A stretch of 34,815 bases of DNA from an uncultured Bacilli bacterium (GCA_947627635.1 CANQWT010000006.1:1-34815), one strand, 5' to 3'; numbered from the stretch's first letter, positions 10,648-19,926 are shown. Notes: generated by a model from the sequence alone, not told the origin. Numbers and translations are program-made.

Positions 10648-11251
10648 AAAATTCTAAAGTTCCTAATGTATAAGTACTAATGGCATCCCATTCTTCACTT
10701 TTTTCATTTGGATATTTGAAATCAATCATAACTGCTTTATCATTTAAAGAAAAGAATAAGATATGGTGGCTCATCAAAGTCGTATCATTTTGAATGGTAT
10801 AATTTAATTTTGCGACACTTTTTTCACCAACTTTAACAATATCGTCTTTTGTGATAGAAGCACCATTTACTGTTGCCTTATAATTATCTACAAAAGTTCT
10901 TAATGTATCATCATTTACTGCATCACTTGTTAAGTGAACAAATAACTCTATATCCATAGTATCATTTGTAAAAATAAGTCCTGGTTTAAAGTCATTAGTA
11001 TATCGTTTATTGACCTCTTCATCACTCATTTCTACAAAAAGCTCTGGAATTTTTAATAAAAACTCTTGATTAACACGATACTTTTTAAAAGTAACTTCTT
11101 TTCCATTTAATTCGATTTTTTCTTCATCAGTATCATATTTTACGGGCTTTGTCTCTTCTTTTTTATTTTTTCCAAAACCAAAATATAAACTAATTGCCAC
11201 AATTAAGATAATTCCCACCGAAGATAGTAATATGAGCTTTTTGTTATTCAT
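10646..11251 (-). CDS. Hypothetical single-pass membrane-anchored extracytoplasmic protein
   Basis: One N-terminal TM (LILLSSVGIILIVAISLYFGF), Lys/Glu linker, soluble domain. Confidence 0.7.
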   Translation of the reverse strand: MNNKKLILLSSVGIILIVAISLYFGFGKNKKEETKPVKYDTDEEKIELNGKEVTFKKYRVNQEFLLKIPELFVEMSDEEVNKRYTNDFKPGLIFTNDTMDIELFVHLTSDAVNDDTLRTFVDNYKATVNGASITKDDIVKVGEKSVAKLNYTIQNDTTLMSHHILFFSLNDKAVMIDFKYPNEKSEEWDAISTYTLGTLEF

Positions 11252-11264
11252 AGCTTCTCCTTTA

Positions 11265-11291
11265 AAAGAAAAAGGGACTTAATAAGCCCCT
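11265..11291 (-). terminator. Terminator of tuf
   Basis: Minus strand GGGGCTT-att-AAGTCCCTTTTTCTTTT. Confidence 0.7.
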
Positions 11292-11299
11292 CCTGTTTA

Positions 11300-12490
11300 T
11301 TATTCAACGATTTCAGAAACAACTCCAGCACCAACTGTACGTCCACCCTCACGGATAGAGAACTTAGTACCTTTTTCAATTGCGATTGGGTGAATTAACT
11401 CAACATCAATTGAAACATTGTCTCCAGGCATAACCATTTCTACACCTTCAGGTAAGTTGATTACACCAGTTACGTCTGTAGTTCTGAAATAGAACTGAGG
11501 ACGATAGTTTGTGAAGAATGGAGTATGACGTCCACCTTCTTCTTTAGATAGAACATAAACTTCTGCTTTGAACTTGCTGTGTGGATGAACACTTCCTGGT
11601 TTAGCAAGAACTTGTCCACGTTCAACTTGTTCACGAGAGATACCACGAAGTAATACTCCAGCATTATCTCCTGCTTCTGCGAAGTCTAATTGTTTACGGA
11701 ACATTTCAATTCCAGTAACAACTGTCTTTTGAGTATCACGGATACCTACGATTTCAACTTCGTCATTTAATTTTAATGTACCACGTTCAACACGTCCTGT
11801 AACAACTGTACCACGTCCTGTGATAGTGAAGACGTCTTCAATACTCATTAAGAATGGTTTAGTGTTGTCACGTTCAGGTGTTGGAATCCATTCGTCTACT
11901 GCATCCATTAACTCATAGATAGCATCAACATACTTAGGGTCTCCTTCAAGAGCCTTAAGTGCTGAACCACGAATGATTGGAGTGTTATCTCCATCGTAGT
12001 CATAAGAACTTAATAAGTCACGGATTTCCATTTCTACTAAGTCTAGTAACTCAGGGTCATCTACCATATCACATTTGTTCATGAATACGACCATACGAGG
12101 TACTCCAACTTGACGTGATAATAAGATGTGCTCACGAGTTTGTGCCATAGCACCATCTGTAGCTGCAATTACAAGAATTGCTCCATCCATTTGTGCTGCA
12201 CCTGTAATCATGTTCTTTACATAGTCAGCATGTCCTGGACAGTCAACATGGGCATAATGACGTTTCTCTGTTTGGTATTCAACGTGTGCTGTATTGATAG
12301 TAATACCACGTTCTCTTTCTTCTGGAGCTTTATCGATATTTGCATAATCAGTAAAGTCAGCCCAAGCAGGGTTCTTATCATGTAGACATTTAGTAATAGC
12401 TGCAGTTAATGTAGTTTTACCATGGTCTACGTGTCCGATTGTACCAATGTTAACATGTGGTTTTGAACGGTCAAATTTTTCTTTTGCCAT
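11300..12490 (-). CDS. tuf: Elongation factor Tu
   Basis: [45 protein letters not shown]. Confidence 0.99.
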   Translation of the reverse strand: MAKEKFDRSKPHVNIGTIGHVDHGKTTLTAAITKCLHDKNPAWADFTDYANIDKAPEERERGITINTAHVEYQTEKRHYAHVDCPGHADYVKNMITGAAQMDGAILVIAATDGAMAQTREHILLSRQVGVPRMVVFMNKCDMVDDPELLDLVEMEIRDLLSSYDYDGDNTPIIRGSALKALEGDPKYVDAIYELMDAVDEWIPTPERDNTKPFLMSIEDVFTITGRGTVVTGRVERGTLKLNDEVEIVGIRDTQKTVVTGIEMFRKQLDFAEAGDNAGVLLRGISREQVERGQVLAKPGSVHPHSKFKAEVYVLSKEEGGRHTPFFTNYRPQFYFRTTDVTGVINLPEGVEMVMPGDNVSIDVELIHPIAIEKGTKFSIREGGRTVGAGVVSEIVE

Positions 12491-12591
12491 TTTTAAATTC
12501 CTCCTCTTTTCATTTATAATTTATATTTTATCTAACAATTGAAGTTTTTTCAACTGTTTTGATAACGATTTTTAAGATTTAAGAAAAGTTT

Positions 12592-14661
12592 TTAGTTTCC
12601 ACTTTTCTTAATAATTTCTTCAGCAATGTTCTTTGGTACTTCTTCATAGTGGTCAAAGAACATTACGAACGTACCACGACCTTGAGTATTGCTACGCAAA
12701 GTTGTTGCATATCCGAACATTTCAGATAATGGTACCATTGCACTTAATTTCACAACCATTCCTTGGCTTTCTTGTCCAAGTGGACGTCCACGACGGCTTG
12801 TAAGGTCTCCCATAACATTACCGAAGTATTCATCTGGAGTTGTTACATCTACTTTCATAATTGGCTCAAGTAATACTGGATTACAGTTTTTCTTTGCTTC
12901 TTTAAGGGCAAGACTTGCAGCTACTTTGAAAGCCATTTCGTTAGAGTCAACATCATGATATGAACCATCATATAAAGTTGCTTTAACATCAATCATAGGA
13001 TATCCTGCTAAAATACCTGCTTGCATTGCTTCTTGTAGTCCTTTATCAACGACTGGGATATATTCACGAGGAACAACACCACCAACGATAGCATCAACAA
13101 ACTCATATCCCTTATCAGGATTTGGCTCAAACTTAACCCATACGTGACCATATTGTCCACGTCCACCAGATTGTTTAATGTATTTACCTTCACATTCACC
13201 TGATGCTTTAATGGTCTCACGATAAGCAACTTGAGGTTTACCTACGTTTGCTTCAACGTTAAATTCACGCTTCATACGGTCTACTAAGACATCTAAGTGA
13301 AGCTCACCCATACCTGCGATAACAGTTTGTCCTGTTTCATGGTCCGTATGAACACGGAATGTTGGGTCTTCTTCAGCAAGTTTTTGTAGAGCTAAAGCCA
13401 TTTTATCTTGGTCTGCTTTTGATTTTGGTTCAACAGCAAGTTGGATAACTGGTTCAGGTACAACTAAACTTTCTAGAATAATTGGTTTCTTTTCATCACA
13501 TAACGTATCTCCAGTTGTTGTATTTTTAAGTCCTACTGCTGCAGCGATATCTCCTGTATAGACATCTGAGATTTCTGTACGGTTATTCGCATGCATTAAA
13601 AGGATACGTCCAATTCTCTCTTTAGAGTCTTTTGTTGAATTGAGTACATAACTTCCTGCGCTTAAATGACCTGAATAAACACGGAAGAATGTTAAACGTC
13701 CAACAAATGGGTCTGTCATAACTTTGAAAGCAAGAGCACTAAATGGTTCAGTATCACTTGGATGACGAACATCTTCGTCTCCTTTCAAAGTTGTTCCTTG
13801 AATAGATGGAATATCAAGTGGACTTGGTAAATAATCAATTACTGCATCAAGAAGTGGTTTAATTCCCATATTTCCAAGAGCAGTTCCACACATAACTGGG
13901 AAGAATTCAGCTTGAAGTGTTCCATTACGGATAGCCTTCTTTAACATTTCAGTTGAAATAGCTTCTCCTTCTAAGTATTTTTCCATCATTTCATCATCAA
14001 ATTCAGCAACAGCTTCAATTAAGTCATTGTGTTTTTCTTCTGCAATTGCTTGAAGTTCAGCTGGAATTTCAATTTCTGTTGCATTTTCGTCTTGTTGTCC
14101 ATCGAAAGTATAAGCTTTCATTGTAACAAGGTCAATAACACCATGGAACTCATTTTCAGCTCCAATTGGCCATTCAATAGGTTTTGCATTGACCCCAAGA
14201 CGGTCTTTAATTGTTTTTAAACTGTATTCAAAGTTTGCTCCCATTTTATCCATCTTATTTGCAAAGATGATACGAGGAACTTTAAATTCTGATGCTTGAC
14301 GCCATACAGTTTCTGTTTGAGGTTCAACACCTGCTTGAGCATCAAGAAGAGCAACTGCTCCATCAAGTACGCGAAGAGAACGAGATACTTCAATCGTAAA
14401 GTCTACGTGTCCTGGTGTATCGATAATGTTATAACGATATCCTTTCCAGTAAGCAGTTGTTGCGGCAGAAGTAATGGTAATACCACGTTCTTGTTCTTGT
14501 TCCATCCAGTCCATTTGTGAAGCTCCATCATGAGTTTCTCCAATTTTATGGATTTTACCAGTGTGATATAGAATACGTTCTGTACAAGTTGTTTTTCCGG
14601 CATCGATGTGTGCCATAATTCCTAAGTTTCTTGTCTTTTCTAAAGACGTATCTCTTGCCAT
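12592..14661 (-). CDS. fusA: Elongation factor G
   Basis: [39 protein letters not shown]-like, typical C-terminus. Confidence 0.99.
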   Translation of the reverse strand: MARDTSLEKTRNLGIMAHIDAGKTTCTERILYHTGKIHKIGETHDGASQMDWMEQEQERGITITSAATTAYWKGYRYNIIDTPGHVDFTIEVSRSLRVLDGAVALLDAQAGVEPQTETVWRQASEFKVPRIIFANKMDKMGANFEYSLKTIKDRLGVNAKPIEWPIGAENEFHGVIDLVTMKAYTFDGQQDENATEIEIPAELQAIAEEKHNDLIEAVAEFDDEMMEKYLEGEAISTEMLKKAIRNGTLQAEFFPVMCGTALGNMGIKPLLDAVIDYLPSPLDIPSIQGTTLKGDEDVRHPSDTEPFSALAFKVMTDPFVGRLTFFRVYSGHLSAGSYVLNSTKDSKERIGRILLMHANNRTEISDVYTGDIAAAVGLKNTTTGDTLCDEKKPIILESLVVPEPVIQLAVEPKSKADQDKMALALQKLAEEDPTFRVHTDHETGQTVIAGMGELHLDVLVDRMKREFNVEANVGKPQVAYRETIKASGECEGKYIKQSGGRGQYGHVWVKFEPNPDKGYEFVDAIVGGVVPREYIPVVDKGLQEAMQAGILAGYPMIDVKATLYDGSYHDVDSNEMAFKVAASLALKEAKKNCNPVLLEPIMKVDVTTPDEYFGNVMGDLTSRRGRPLGQESQGMVVKLSAMVPLSEMFGYATTLRSNTQGRGTFVMFFDHYEEVPKNIAEEIIKKSGN

Positions 14662-14673
14662 ACTATTTTCCTC

Positions 14674-15141
14674 CTACCAACGATAATGTGCGAAAGCCTT
14701 ATTAGCTTCTGCCATTCTATGTGTATCTTCACGTTTTTTAACAGCTGCACCAGTTCCTTCTGCTGCATCCATAATTTCATTAGCTAAATTGATAGCCATT
14801 CCTTTTCCATTACGCTCACGAGCATATTTTACTAACCAACGAAGTCCTAATGCTTGGCTTCTTGCAGGGCTTACTTCAATTGGTACTTGATAGTTAGAAC
14901 CACCTACACGACGTGATTTAACTTCAAGTTGTGGTTTAATATTTTCCAAAGCTTGATTAAATACTTCAAGTGGGTCTTTTCCTGTTTTTTCTTTTACAAT
15001 ATCAAATGCTTCATAAAGAATTGTTTGCGCAGTTCCTTTTTTACCATCTAACATGATTGTATTGATAAGTTTAGTAACTACTTTAGATTTGTATATTGGG
15101 TCTGGCAATACATCTCTTTTTACTGCACGTCTTTTACGCAT
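14674..15141 (-). CDS. rpsG: 30S ribosomal protein S7
   Basis: [34 protein letters not shown] end. Confidence 0.98.
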   Translation of the reverse strand: MRKRRAVKRDVLPDPIYKSKVVTKLINTIMLDGKKGTAQTILYEAFDIVKEKTGKDPLEVFNQALENIKPQLEVKSRRVGGSNYQVPIEVSPARSQALGLRWLVKYARERNGKGMAINLANEIMDAAEGTGAAVKKREDTHRMAEANKAFAHYRW

Positions 15142-15170
15142 TTTTATTTCCTCCTTCCAAGATTATTCTC

Positions 15171-15581
15171 TTACTTTCCTTTTTTTGCTCCGTATTTACT
15201 ACGTCCTTGCTTACGGTCTTTTACTCCTGCAGTATCAAGTGTTCCACGAATGATATGATAACGAACTCCGATTAAGTCCTTAACACGTCCTCCACGAACA
15301 AGTACAACACTGTGCTCTTGTAAATTGTGTCCAATTCCAGGAATATAAGTATCTACTTCTTTTCCATTACTTAAACGAACACGAGCATATTTACGTAAGG
15401 CTGAGTTTGGTTTCTTTGGTGTTTTTGTTCCAACACGAGTACATACTCCACGTTTTTGTGGTGCTGGATTGTTGGTTTGTTTACGACGAATTGTATTTAC
15501 TCCAACTCCAAGTACTGGTGCTTTACTCTTACGTACCTTATCTTTTCTTCCTTTACGGACTAATTGAGTAATTGTAGGCAT
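15171..15581 (-). CDS. rpsL: 30S ribosomal protein S12
   Basis: [49 protein letters not shown]. Confidence 0.99.
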   Translation of the reverse strand: MPTITQLVRKGRKDKVRKSKAPVLGVGVNTIRRKQTNNPAPQKRGVCTRVGTKTPKKPNSALRKYARVRLSNGKEVDTYIPGIGHNLQEHSVVLVRGGRVKDLIGVRYHIIRGTLDTAGVKDRKQGRSKYGAKKGK

Positions 15582-15683
15582 ATAATATATAGCTCCTTTC
15601 TTTACACATATCCAGGTGTATCATTTTAACTTCTAAATAAAATTTTGCGAGATTTACGCAAAACTCATTCAATCAGCAAACAT

Positions 15684-15712
15684 AATATAACATTATCTTA
15701 TGCAAATGTCAA
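15684..15712 (-). promoter_or_regulatory. Promoter of the rpsL (str) operon
   Basis: Minus strand TTGACA - 17 nt - TATATT. Confidence 0.75.
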
Positions 15713-15803
15713 TCAAAAGATACAAGAAATTTTTGAAAGAAGATGGAAAGACCTCAGCAACAAAAAATGGAAAATTTTGGAAATTTTATTTTGGCGGTTT
15801 CAA

Positions 15804-15832
15804 TTGAAACAAGCTTACTTTTATGCTATGAT
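15804..15832 (+). promoter_or_regulatory. Promoter of candidate antisense antitoxin RNA
   Basis: Plus strand TTGAAA (15804-15809) - 17 nt - TATGAT (15827-15832), with extended -10 TGC. Confidence 0.7.
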
Positions 15833-15854
15833 GTATCTAGCAAGAAAACTTGCA

Positions 15855-15899
15855 TAAAATAAAAATGGGAGCATTCAGTTTTTTCATGTTGAATGCCCA
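15855..15899 (-). terminator. Terminator of the toxin mRNA
   Basis: Minus strand TGGGCATTCA...TGAATGC(T)CCCATTTTTATTTT. Confidence 0.65.
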
Positions 15900-15915
15900 C
15901 CCTATAGTATGGTTA

Positions 15916-15958
15916 GACATTTAATTCAAATAGTTTATGAATTAAGTGTCATTTTTTT
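15916..15958 (+). terminator. Terminator of the antisense RNA
   Basis: GACATTTAATTCA - N9 - TGAATTAAGTGTC (13 bp, one G-U) followed by ATTTTTTT. Confidence 0.7.
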
Positions 15959-16041
15959 ATTATAATAATTAGAACAATTAAAAGTAATAAAATTAGAAAG
16001 ATGTGTTGTAATAGTTTTATATGATATTCTCTTTTGTTCAT
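15949..16041 (-). CDS. Candidate type I toxin: 30-aa hydrophobic peptide
   Basis: ATG...TGA encoding MNKREYHIKLLQHIFLILLLLIVLIIIIKK; GGAGG 9 nt upstream; below track length cutoff. Confidence 0.65.
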   Translation of the reverse strand: MNKREYHIKLLQHIFLILLLLIVLIIIIKK

Positions 16042-16049
16042 CTCCTATG

Positions 16050-16075
16050 ACCTCCTTCCTTTTTGGACTGGAGGT
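16050..16075 (-). promoter_or_regulatory. Shine-Dalgarno-sequestering hairpin in toxin 5' UTR
   Basis: mRNA ACCTCC-ag-TCC-aaaaa-GGA-a-GGAGGT; 3' arm contains the SD. Confidence 0.65.
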
Positions 16076-16103
16076 AGACACTCACTTAAATGTTCCCAGA
16101 ACT

Positions 16104-16133
16104 ATTATAGTTAATTTAATGATTTAAAAACAA
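16104..16133 (-). promoter_or_regulatory. Promoter of toxin gene
   Basis: Minus strand TTGTTT - 18 nt - TATAAT. Confidence 0.55.
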
Positions 16134-16171
16134 TCGAACATTCCTACTTTTCTTTTGGTAATTTTTGGAAA

Positions 16172-16330
16172 TTATTGTTCTAATCTTTCTTCGCTTTCTG
16201 CTTTATTTTTTTGAATTGTACTATTAAAATTAGAATATACAATTGCTATAACTAAAATAAACGCTAAAAGAGCACATACAAGTCCTATCATTAGGCCTAA
16301 ACTCCATCCACGATTATCTAATTTCATCAT
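16172..16330 (-). CDS. Small single-pass membrane protein, 52 aa, not in ORF track
   Basis: MMKLDNRGWSLGLMIGLVCALLAFILVIAIVYSNFNSTIQKNKAESEERLEQ; GGGTGA upstream of tandem ATG. Confidence 0.65.
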   Translation of the reverse strand: MMKLDNRGWSLGLMIGLVCALLAFILVIAIVYSNFNSTIQKNKAESEERLEQ

Positions 16331-16349
16331 TTTTATCACCCGTTCCTTA

Positions 16350-16991
16350 TTATAGCACTTCTATATTACTTATAGAACTATTTTTTTGTTTCTTTATATA
16401 TTGATAAATCTCATACCAACTGTATACTCTTGTAATGTTATTTCCCTCAACACCTCTGTTATATGGTGCATCAAAGCATAAGACTTGCAAATGTTCACTC
16501 AACTTTTCTACATTTGTCTTCTTATCTTCTATCATGATATCTAATTTATTGGAAATACATTTTTCACATTTATTACTAGAACCTGTAATAATCTCATCAT
16601 ATTCTATGTTGTTTTTAGACAACCATTCTTGAATATAAAAATCAATTGTTCCTTCATATTGATTTGTCAAATATTGGTTATCCCTTGCAGTCAAAATTAC
16701 TATTGTATGCCCTTCTTTTCTAAGCTTATGTATCACTTCACTTGCAAAAGGGCGAGGCTCTATGGCAACTAATAAATCAAAAATATATCTTTGCCAGAAC
16801 TTAACGTTTTCTTCACGGTTAAAAAAGAATTCTTGTTCCATATAGTATTCATTAGGATTAAAACCACGGTCTATTCCTTCATCTAGGCAAAACTTCATTC
16901 CATAATTAAAATGCCATGTAGCAATATCATTTAAAACGCCATCTATATCAACGCCAATTCTCACATTAACCCCTATCCTTTCTGTATTCAT
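16350..16991 (-). CDS. HAD-superfamily 5'(3')-nucleotidase-like hydrolase
   Basis: VDIDGVLNDIATWH (DxDG), ILTARDNQY, MIEDKKTN, CFDAPYN motifs. Confidence 0.8.
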   Translation of the reverse strand: MNTERIGVNVRIGVDIDGVLNDIATWHFNYGMKFCLDEGIDRGFNPNEYYMEQEFFFNREENVKFWQRYIFDLLVAIEPRPFASEVIHKLRKEGHTIVILTARDNQYLTNQYEGTIDFYIQEWLSKNNIEYDEIITGSSNKCEKCISNKLDIMIEDKKTNVEKLSEHLQVLCFDAPYNRGVEGNNITRVYSWYEIYQYIKKQKNSSISNIEVL

Positions 16992-17015
16992 TTTAACAAA
17001 ACATTATTCTCTTGA

Positions 17016-17051
17016 AAAGAAAAAAGTGCCAACTCTATAACAAATTGACAC
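17016..17051 (-). terminator. Terminator of surface-protein gene
   Basis: Minus strand GTGTCAA-N12-TTGGCACTTTTTTC (7 bp with one G-U). Confidence 0.6.
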
Positions 17052-17061
17052 ATAAAAATTA

Positions 17062-18519
17062 TTATATCGAAAGGATAAAGGGATTTTCTTGAGAACCTGT
17101 ACCTTGGATGATTTGAATAGTAGATATTAAGTAAACAACTGGGCGAGCTTCGATAGCATCAATTATACTATGATAGCCACGTATACGACCATCATCACAC
17201 ACTCGAAATACAGTACGTAAATTATCAGAATTAGGTGACAGAGTCCATTGAGAATTTCCGTCAAATATCCAATTATTTTTGTAACATTCGTCTGAAGCAT
17301 CCCAACTATATAACTCTGTAGATAGGCATTGTTCTTTTGTCACATTTTCTCCACCACTTGTTGCATATCCATAATCACTTGGATACATTAGTCCTACTTT
17401 TCCTATCCAATTCATAGGTCTTTCTGTATCACAAGCACCTATTGTTTTACACGTTTCTGTTCCCCTTTCTATATTATAAAAATAACTTGTATTACCTGTA
17501 AAAGTATACATATTCGTTGTTCCACCTAAATACCATTTGGCATCACTCGTCATTTTTTTCGCTTGAGTTATTAAGTTTAATGACGCTGTGCCTGTTGAAA
17601 AGTTCAAATTTTTCATAAGACTTGCCTGTGACCAGTCATTTGTATTATTATCCCATACTATCCAATTTATAAACGTATTTTTTATAAGTTTTATTCTTTG
17701 CTCTTTCTCTCCTTGTTCATTCTCTACTGTAAATACTCCAATAATCCTCCACCCTGCTTCTTCTCCATTAAAGTTTACATAGTTATTTGGATTTGCTCCT
17801 ATATAGCGATAGTCTGTTAACTCTTCTTTACTCCATCCTTTTTGCTGTTCTGTCTCTTCATGATGATAGATAAACATTTTATTTTTTGTATCTTCATTAA
17901 ACTCTGCATCCTCACTATTTGTATAATCTTTAAGTAATCTTTCTACTCCTGTTATTATTTTTTCTTGGCTTCCTTCTAAAGCTATCTTACTTTGATAACT
18001 TTTTCCTTGTTCACTATTTGGGGTATTTATATCTAACCATAGTCTTAACTCATAAGTTACACTACTTCCTGCTTCTAGATATTGGTTGATATTAAATCGA
18101 CTTAATGTTCCTATTCTTCCTTCTTTTACACTTCCATCTGTTCCTTTTAATTCATACTTTAAATAGTATGTATTTAACTCTCCACTTTCATCTGTCAAAT
18201 ATAAACTATAATATGCTCCTATTGTCCCAGCATTTTTCTTGACTGTGAATGTATATGGTTTACTCATCTTCCCTTCTTCATCACTCATTGTTCCTAAAGC
18301 ATCTACTTTGATATATTCTCCATCTTCCATATCCACTTTAAATTCTTCTGTTTCAAGAGATACTTTTTTCTTTCCTTCTACCATGATACTAAACAAAGCA
18401 TAACTTGTTCCTATAAATATGGTTATTCCTATTAGTATTAGTATACTCATTAGAACTATACTTCTTTTTACTCTTTTATTACTATCCTCATTTGTCTTTA
18501 CTTCTTTATATTTCTTCAT
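17062..18519 (-). CDS. Modular surface protein: N-terminal TM anchor, beta-rich (possibly TasA/camelysin-like) domain, C-terminal NPNNYVNFNGE...RPVVYL domain
   Basis: N-terminal TM followed by TSYALFS; domain shared at DNA level with 33364-34815; C-terminal WRIIGVF / LSPNSDNLRTVFRV / ARPVVYL pattern. Confidence 0.75.
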   Translation of the reverse strand: MKKYKEVKTNEDSNKRVKRSIVLMSILILIGITIFIGTSYALFSIMVEGKKKVSLETEEFKVDMEDGEYIKVDALGTMSDEEGKMSKPYTFTVKKNAGTIGAYYSLYLTDESGELNTYYLKYELKGTDGSVKEGRIGTLSRFNINQYLEAGSSVTYELRLWLDINTPNSEQGKSYQSKIALEGSQEKIITGVERLLKDYTNSEDAEFNEDTKNKMFIYHHEETEQQKGWSKEELTDYRYIGANPNNYVNFNGEEAGWRIIGVFTVENEQGEKEQRIKLIKNTFINWIVWDNNTNDWSQASLMKNLNFSTGTASLNLITQAKKMTSDAKWYLGGTTNMYTFTGNTSYFYNIERGTETCKTIGACDTERPMNWIGKVGLMYPSDYGYATSGGENVTKEQCLSTELYSWDASDECYKNNWIFDGNSQWTLSPNSDNLRTVFRVCDDGRIRGYHSIIDAIEARPVVYLISTIQIIQGTGSQENPFILSI

Positions 18520-18539
18520 TCTGACACCATCCTAGTGTC

Positions 18540-18567
18540 ATTATATCTTATTAAAAGTACCCCCCCC
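18540..18567 (-). promoter_or_regulatory. Promoter region with -10 TATAAT and G8 homopolymer
   Basis: Minus strand GGGGGGGG-TACTTTTAATAAGA-TATAAT, about 21 nt before the ATG. Confidence 0.5.
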
Positions 18568-18587
18568 GATTTATGAAATTTCGGCAT

Positions 18588-18628
18588 AAAAAAGTAACAC
18601 CTTAACGCCTTAATAGTGCTACTTTTTT
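18588..18628. terminator. Terminator hairpin
   Basis: AAAAAAGTAaCAC / GTGcTACTTTTTT. Confidence 0.6.
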
Positions 18629-18647
18629 ATTTTCTAGTATCCATATA

Positions 18648-18878
18648 CTATTTACTTTTTACTAAAGAACCAGTCTTTGCTTCACTACTGATAGAACCAA
18701 CATGATAATCTTTAGCATCCTTTAAAGAATTGATACTTTCCCATCGATTTCTTACTATCTTATTATGAATACTTTGATTTACTGCATTTAAATGACTTTT
18801 AGAAACAACAAAAGCTATTTCATCGCTTTTTCTTTTCGCAATTGGTTGATAATTTAGTTGAACTCTTTTAATTCCCAT
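18648..18878 (-). CDS. Hypothetical protein, 76 aa
   Basis: ORF without overlap, 12 bp downstream of the next gene; no recognised domain. Confidence 0.6.
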   Translation of the reverse strand: MGIKRVQLNYQPIAKRKSDEIAFVVSKSHLNAVNQSIHNKIVRNRWESINSLKDAKDYHVGSISSEAKTGSLVKSK

Positions 18879-18890
18879 ACTTTTTCTTCC

Positions 18891-19889
18891 TTATTTTCTT
18901 TCAGCTTCTGTAATTCTTTTCACATATTGAATACTCTTTTCAACTTCTTCAACAGAACAAGAAGATTTATGCGCTAAAAAGAAAGACATATTCTTTCCTA
19001 ACAAATCATAATGACTTTCATAAATAATACGGCTCATTTTTGGAACCATTATATCAGGATTATCTGAAGTTTCTTTTAAAGCCTCACTTGCCTTTAATAC
19101 TCTTTCTTTTGCTTGAGGTGAAATGATAAAAGGTTCTTCTTGTCTTTCAACTTTTCCTAAAGGAATATAATTCAACAGTAAATACTCTAAGTTTTGGGAA
19201 ATAGGAAGCCCTTTTTCATTTAGAGTTGAGAAACAATAATCATCTCCTAATGAAATGTTTGACTCCACTAAAACAGACATCATTGCTTGCATTTTCTCTC
19301 TTGTTTTTTCTAAACTAAAATCAGGAAGTTCATTATAGAACAACTGATAAATTTCACATAAAGCTTTTCCTTCTTCATTTAAGGTTACTGGATAAGCTCT
19401 TTTTAACTCTCTTAGTTCTTTCATCGTATCTTGAATTAAATGAATTGAGTTTTTATAAAATGGATATTCAACGATTTCCCCTTGATTATCTGATAAAGAA
19501 AACTGTACTTGCTTATTCGCACTAAACTGAGCTTCATAATTCACTTTAGAACTCTTATGGTGCTCTTTAAAAGTTTCCAAATAATGGTAAGCTAATAACT
19601 GTTGGTTCACATAAGTAACTCTTGTTTCTTTCATATCTTTTGAAAGGACTAAATTTAAAAAACTCTCATCTACATCTTTCAATACTGTTCTTATCCAAGA
19701 AACAACTTTAGAAACTTCACCAAATCTTTCTCTTTCCTTGAAACAACGGTCTAAAAGTGTTTCTATTTTTTCACTTGAAATAGATTTTTTGGCAAGATTT
19801 CCCCTAAAGGTAAAAGATAACTCTTCCTCATCATTACTATAATTTTTTGTGTAAGTTTTTTCCATACTACTATTCCCCTTATTCATCAT
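18891..19889 (-). CDS. Hypothetical cytosolic protein, 332 aa
   Basis: Long ORF, no TM or signal, no recognised domain; start may be the internal MEKTYTKNY. Confidence 0.75.
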   Translation of the reverse strand: MMNKGNSSMEKTYTKNYSNDEEELSFTFRGNLAKKSISSEKIETLLDRCFKERERFGEVSKVVSWIRTVLKDVDESFLNLVLSKDMKETRVTYVNQQLLAYHYLETFKEHHKSSKVNYEAQFSANKQVQFSLSDNQGEIVEYPFYKNSIHLIQDTMKELRELKRAYPVTLNEEGKALCEIYQLFYNELPDFSLEKTREKMQAMMSVLVESNISLGDDYCFSTLNEKGLPISQNLEYLLLNYIPLGKVERQEEPFIISPQAKERVLKASEALKETSDNPDIMVPKMSRIIYESHYDLLGKNMSFFLAHKSSCSVEEVEKSIQYVKRITEAERK

Positions 19890-19926
19890 AACATACTTTT
19901 AACTTTTTCTACTATATTTTTAAAAC

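Larger units (their letters stand above)
15839..15960 (+). ncRNA. Candidate cis-antisense antitoxin RNA, about 120 nt
   Basis: Follows a strong promoter; hairpins GCAAG-aaaa-CTTGC (15840-15853), TGGGaGCATTCA/TGAATGCCCA (15866-15899), 13-bp terminator stem (15916-15950) plus T7; antisense to the 3' end of the toxin transcript. Confidence 0.6.

Noticed and set aside
15645-15857. 70-aa plus-strand ORF in the ORF track
   Set aside because: It overlaps the rpsL promoter and the antisense RNA promoter, lacks a clear SD and looks non-coding; an intergenic open frame is more likely.
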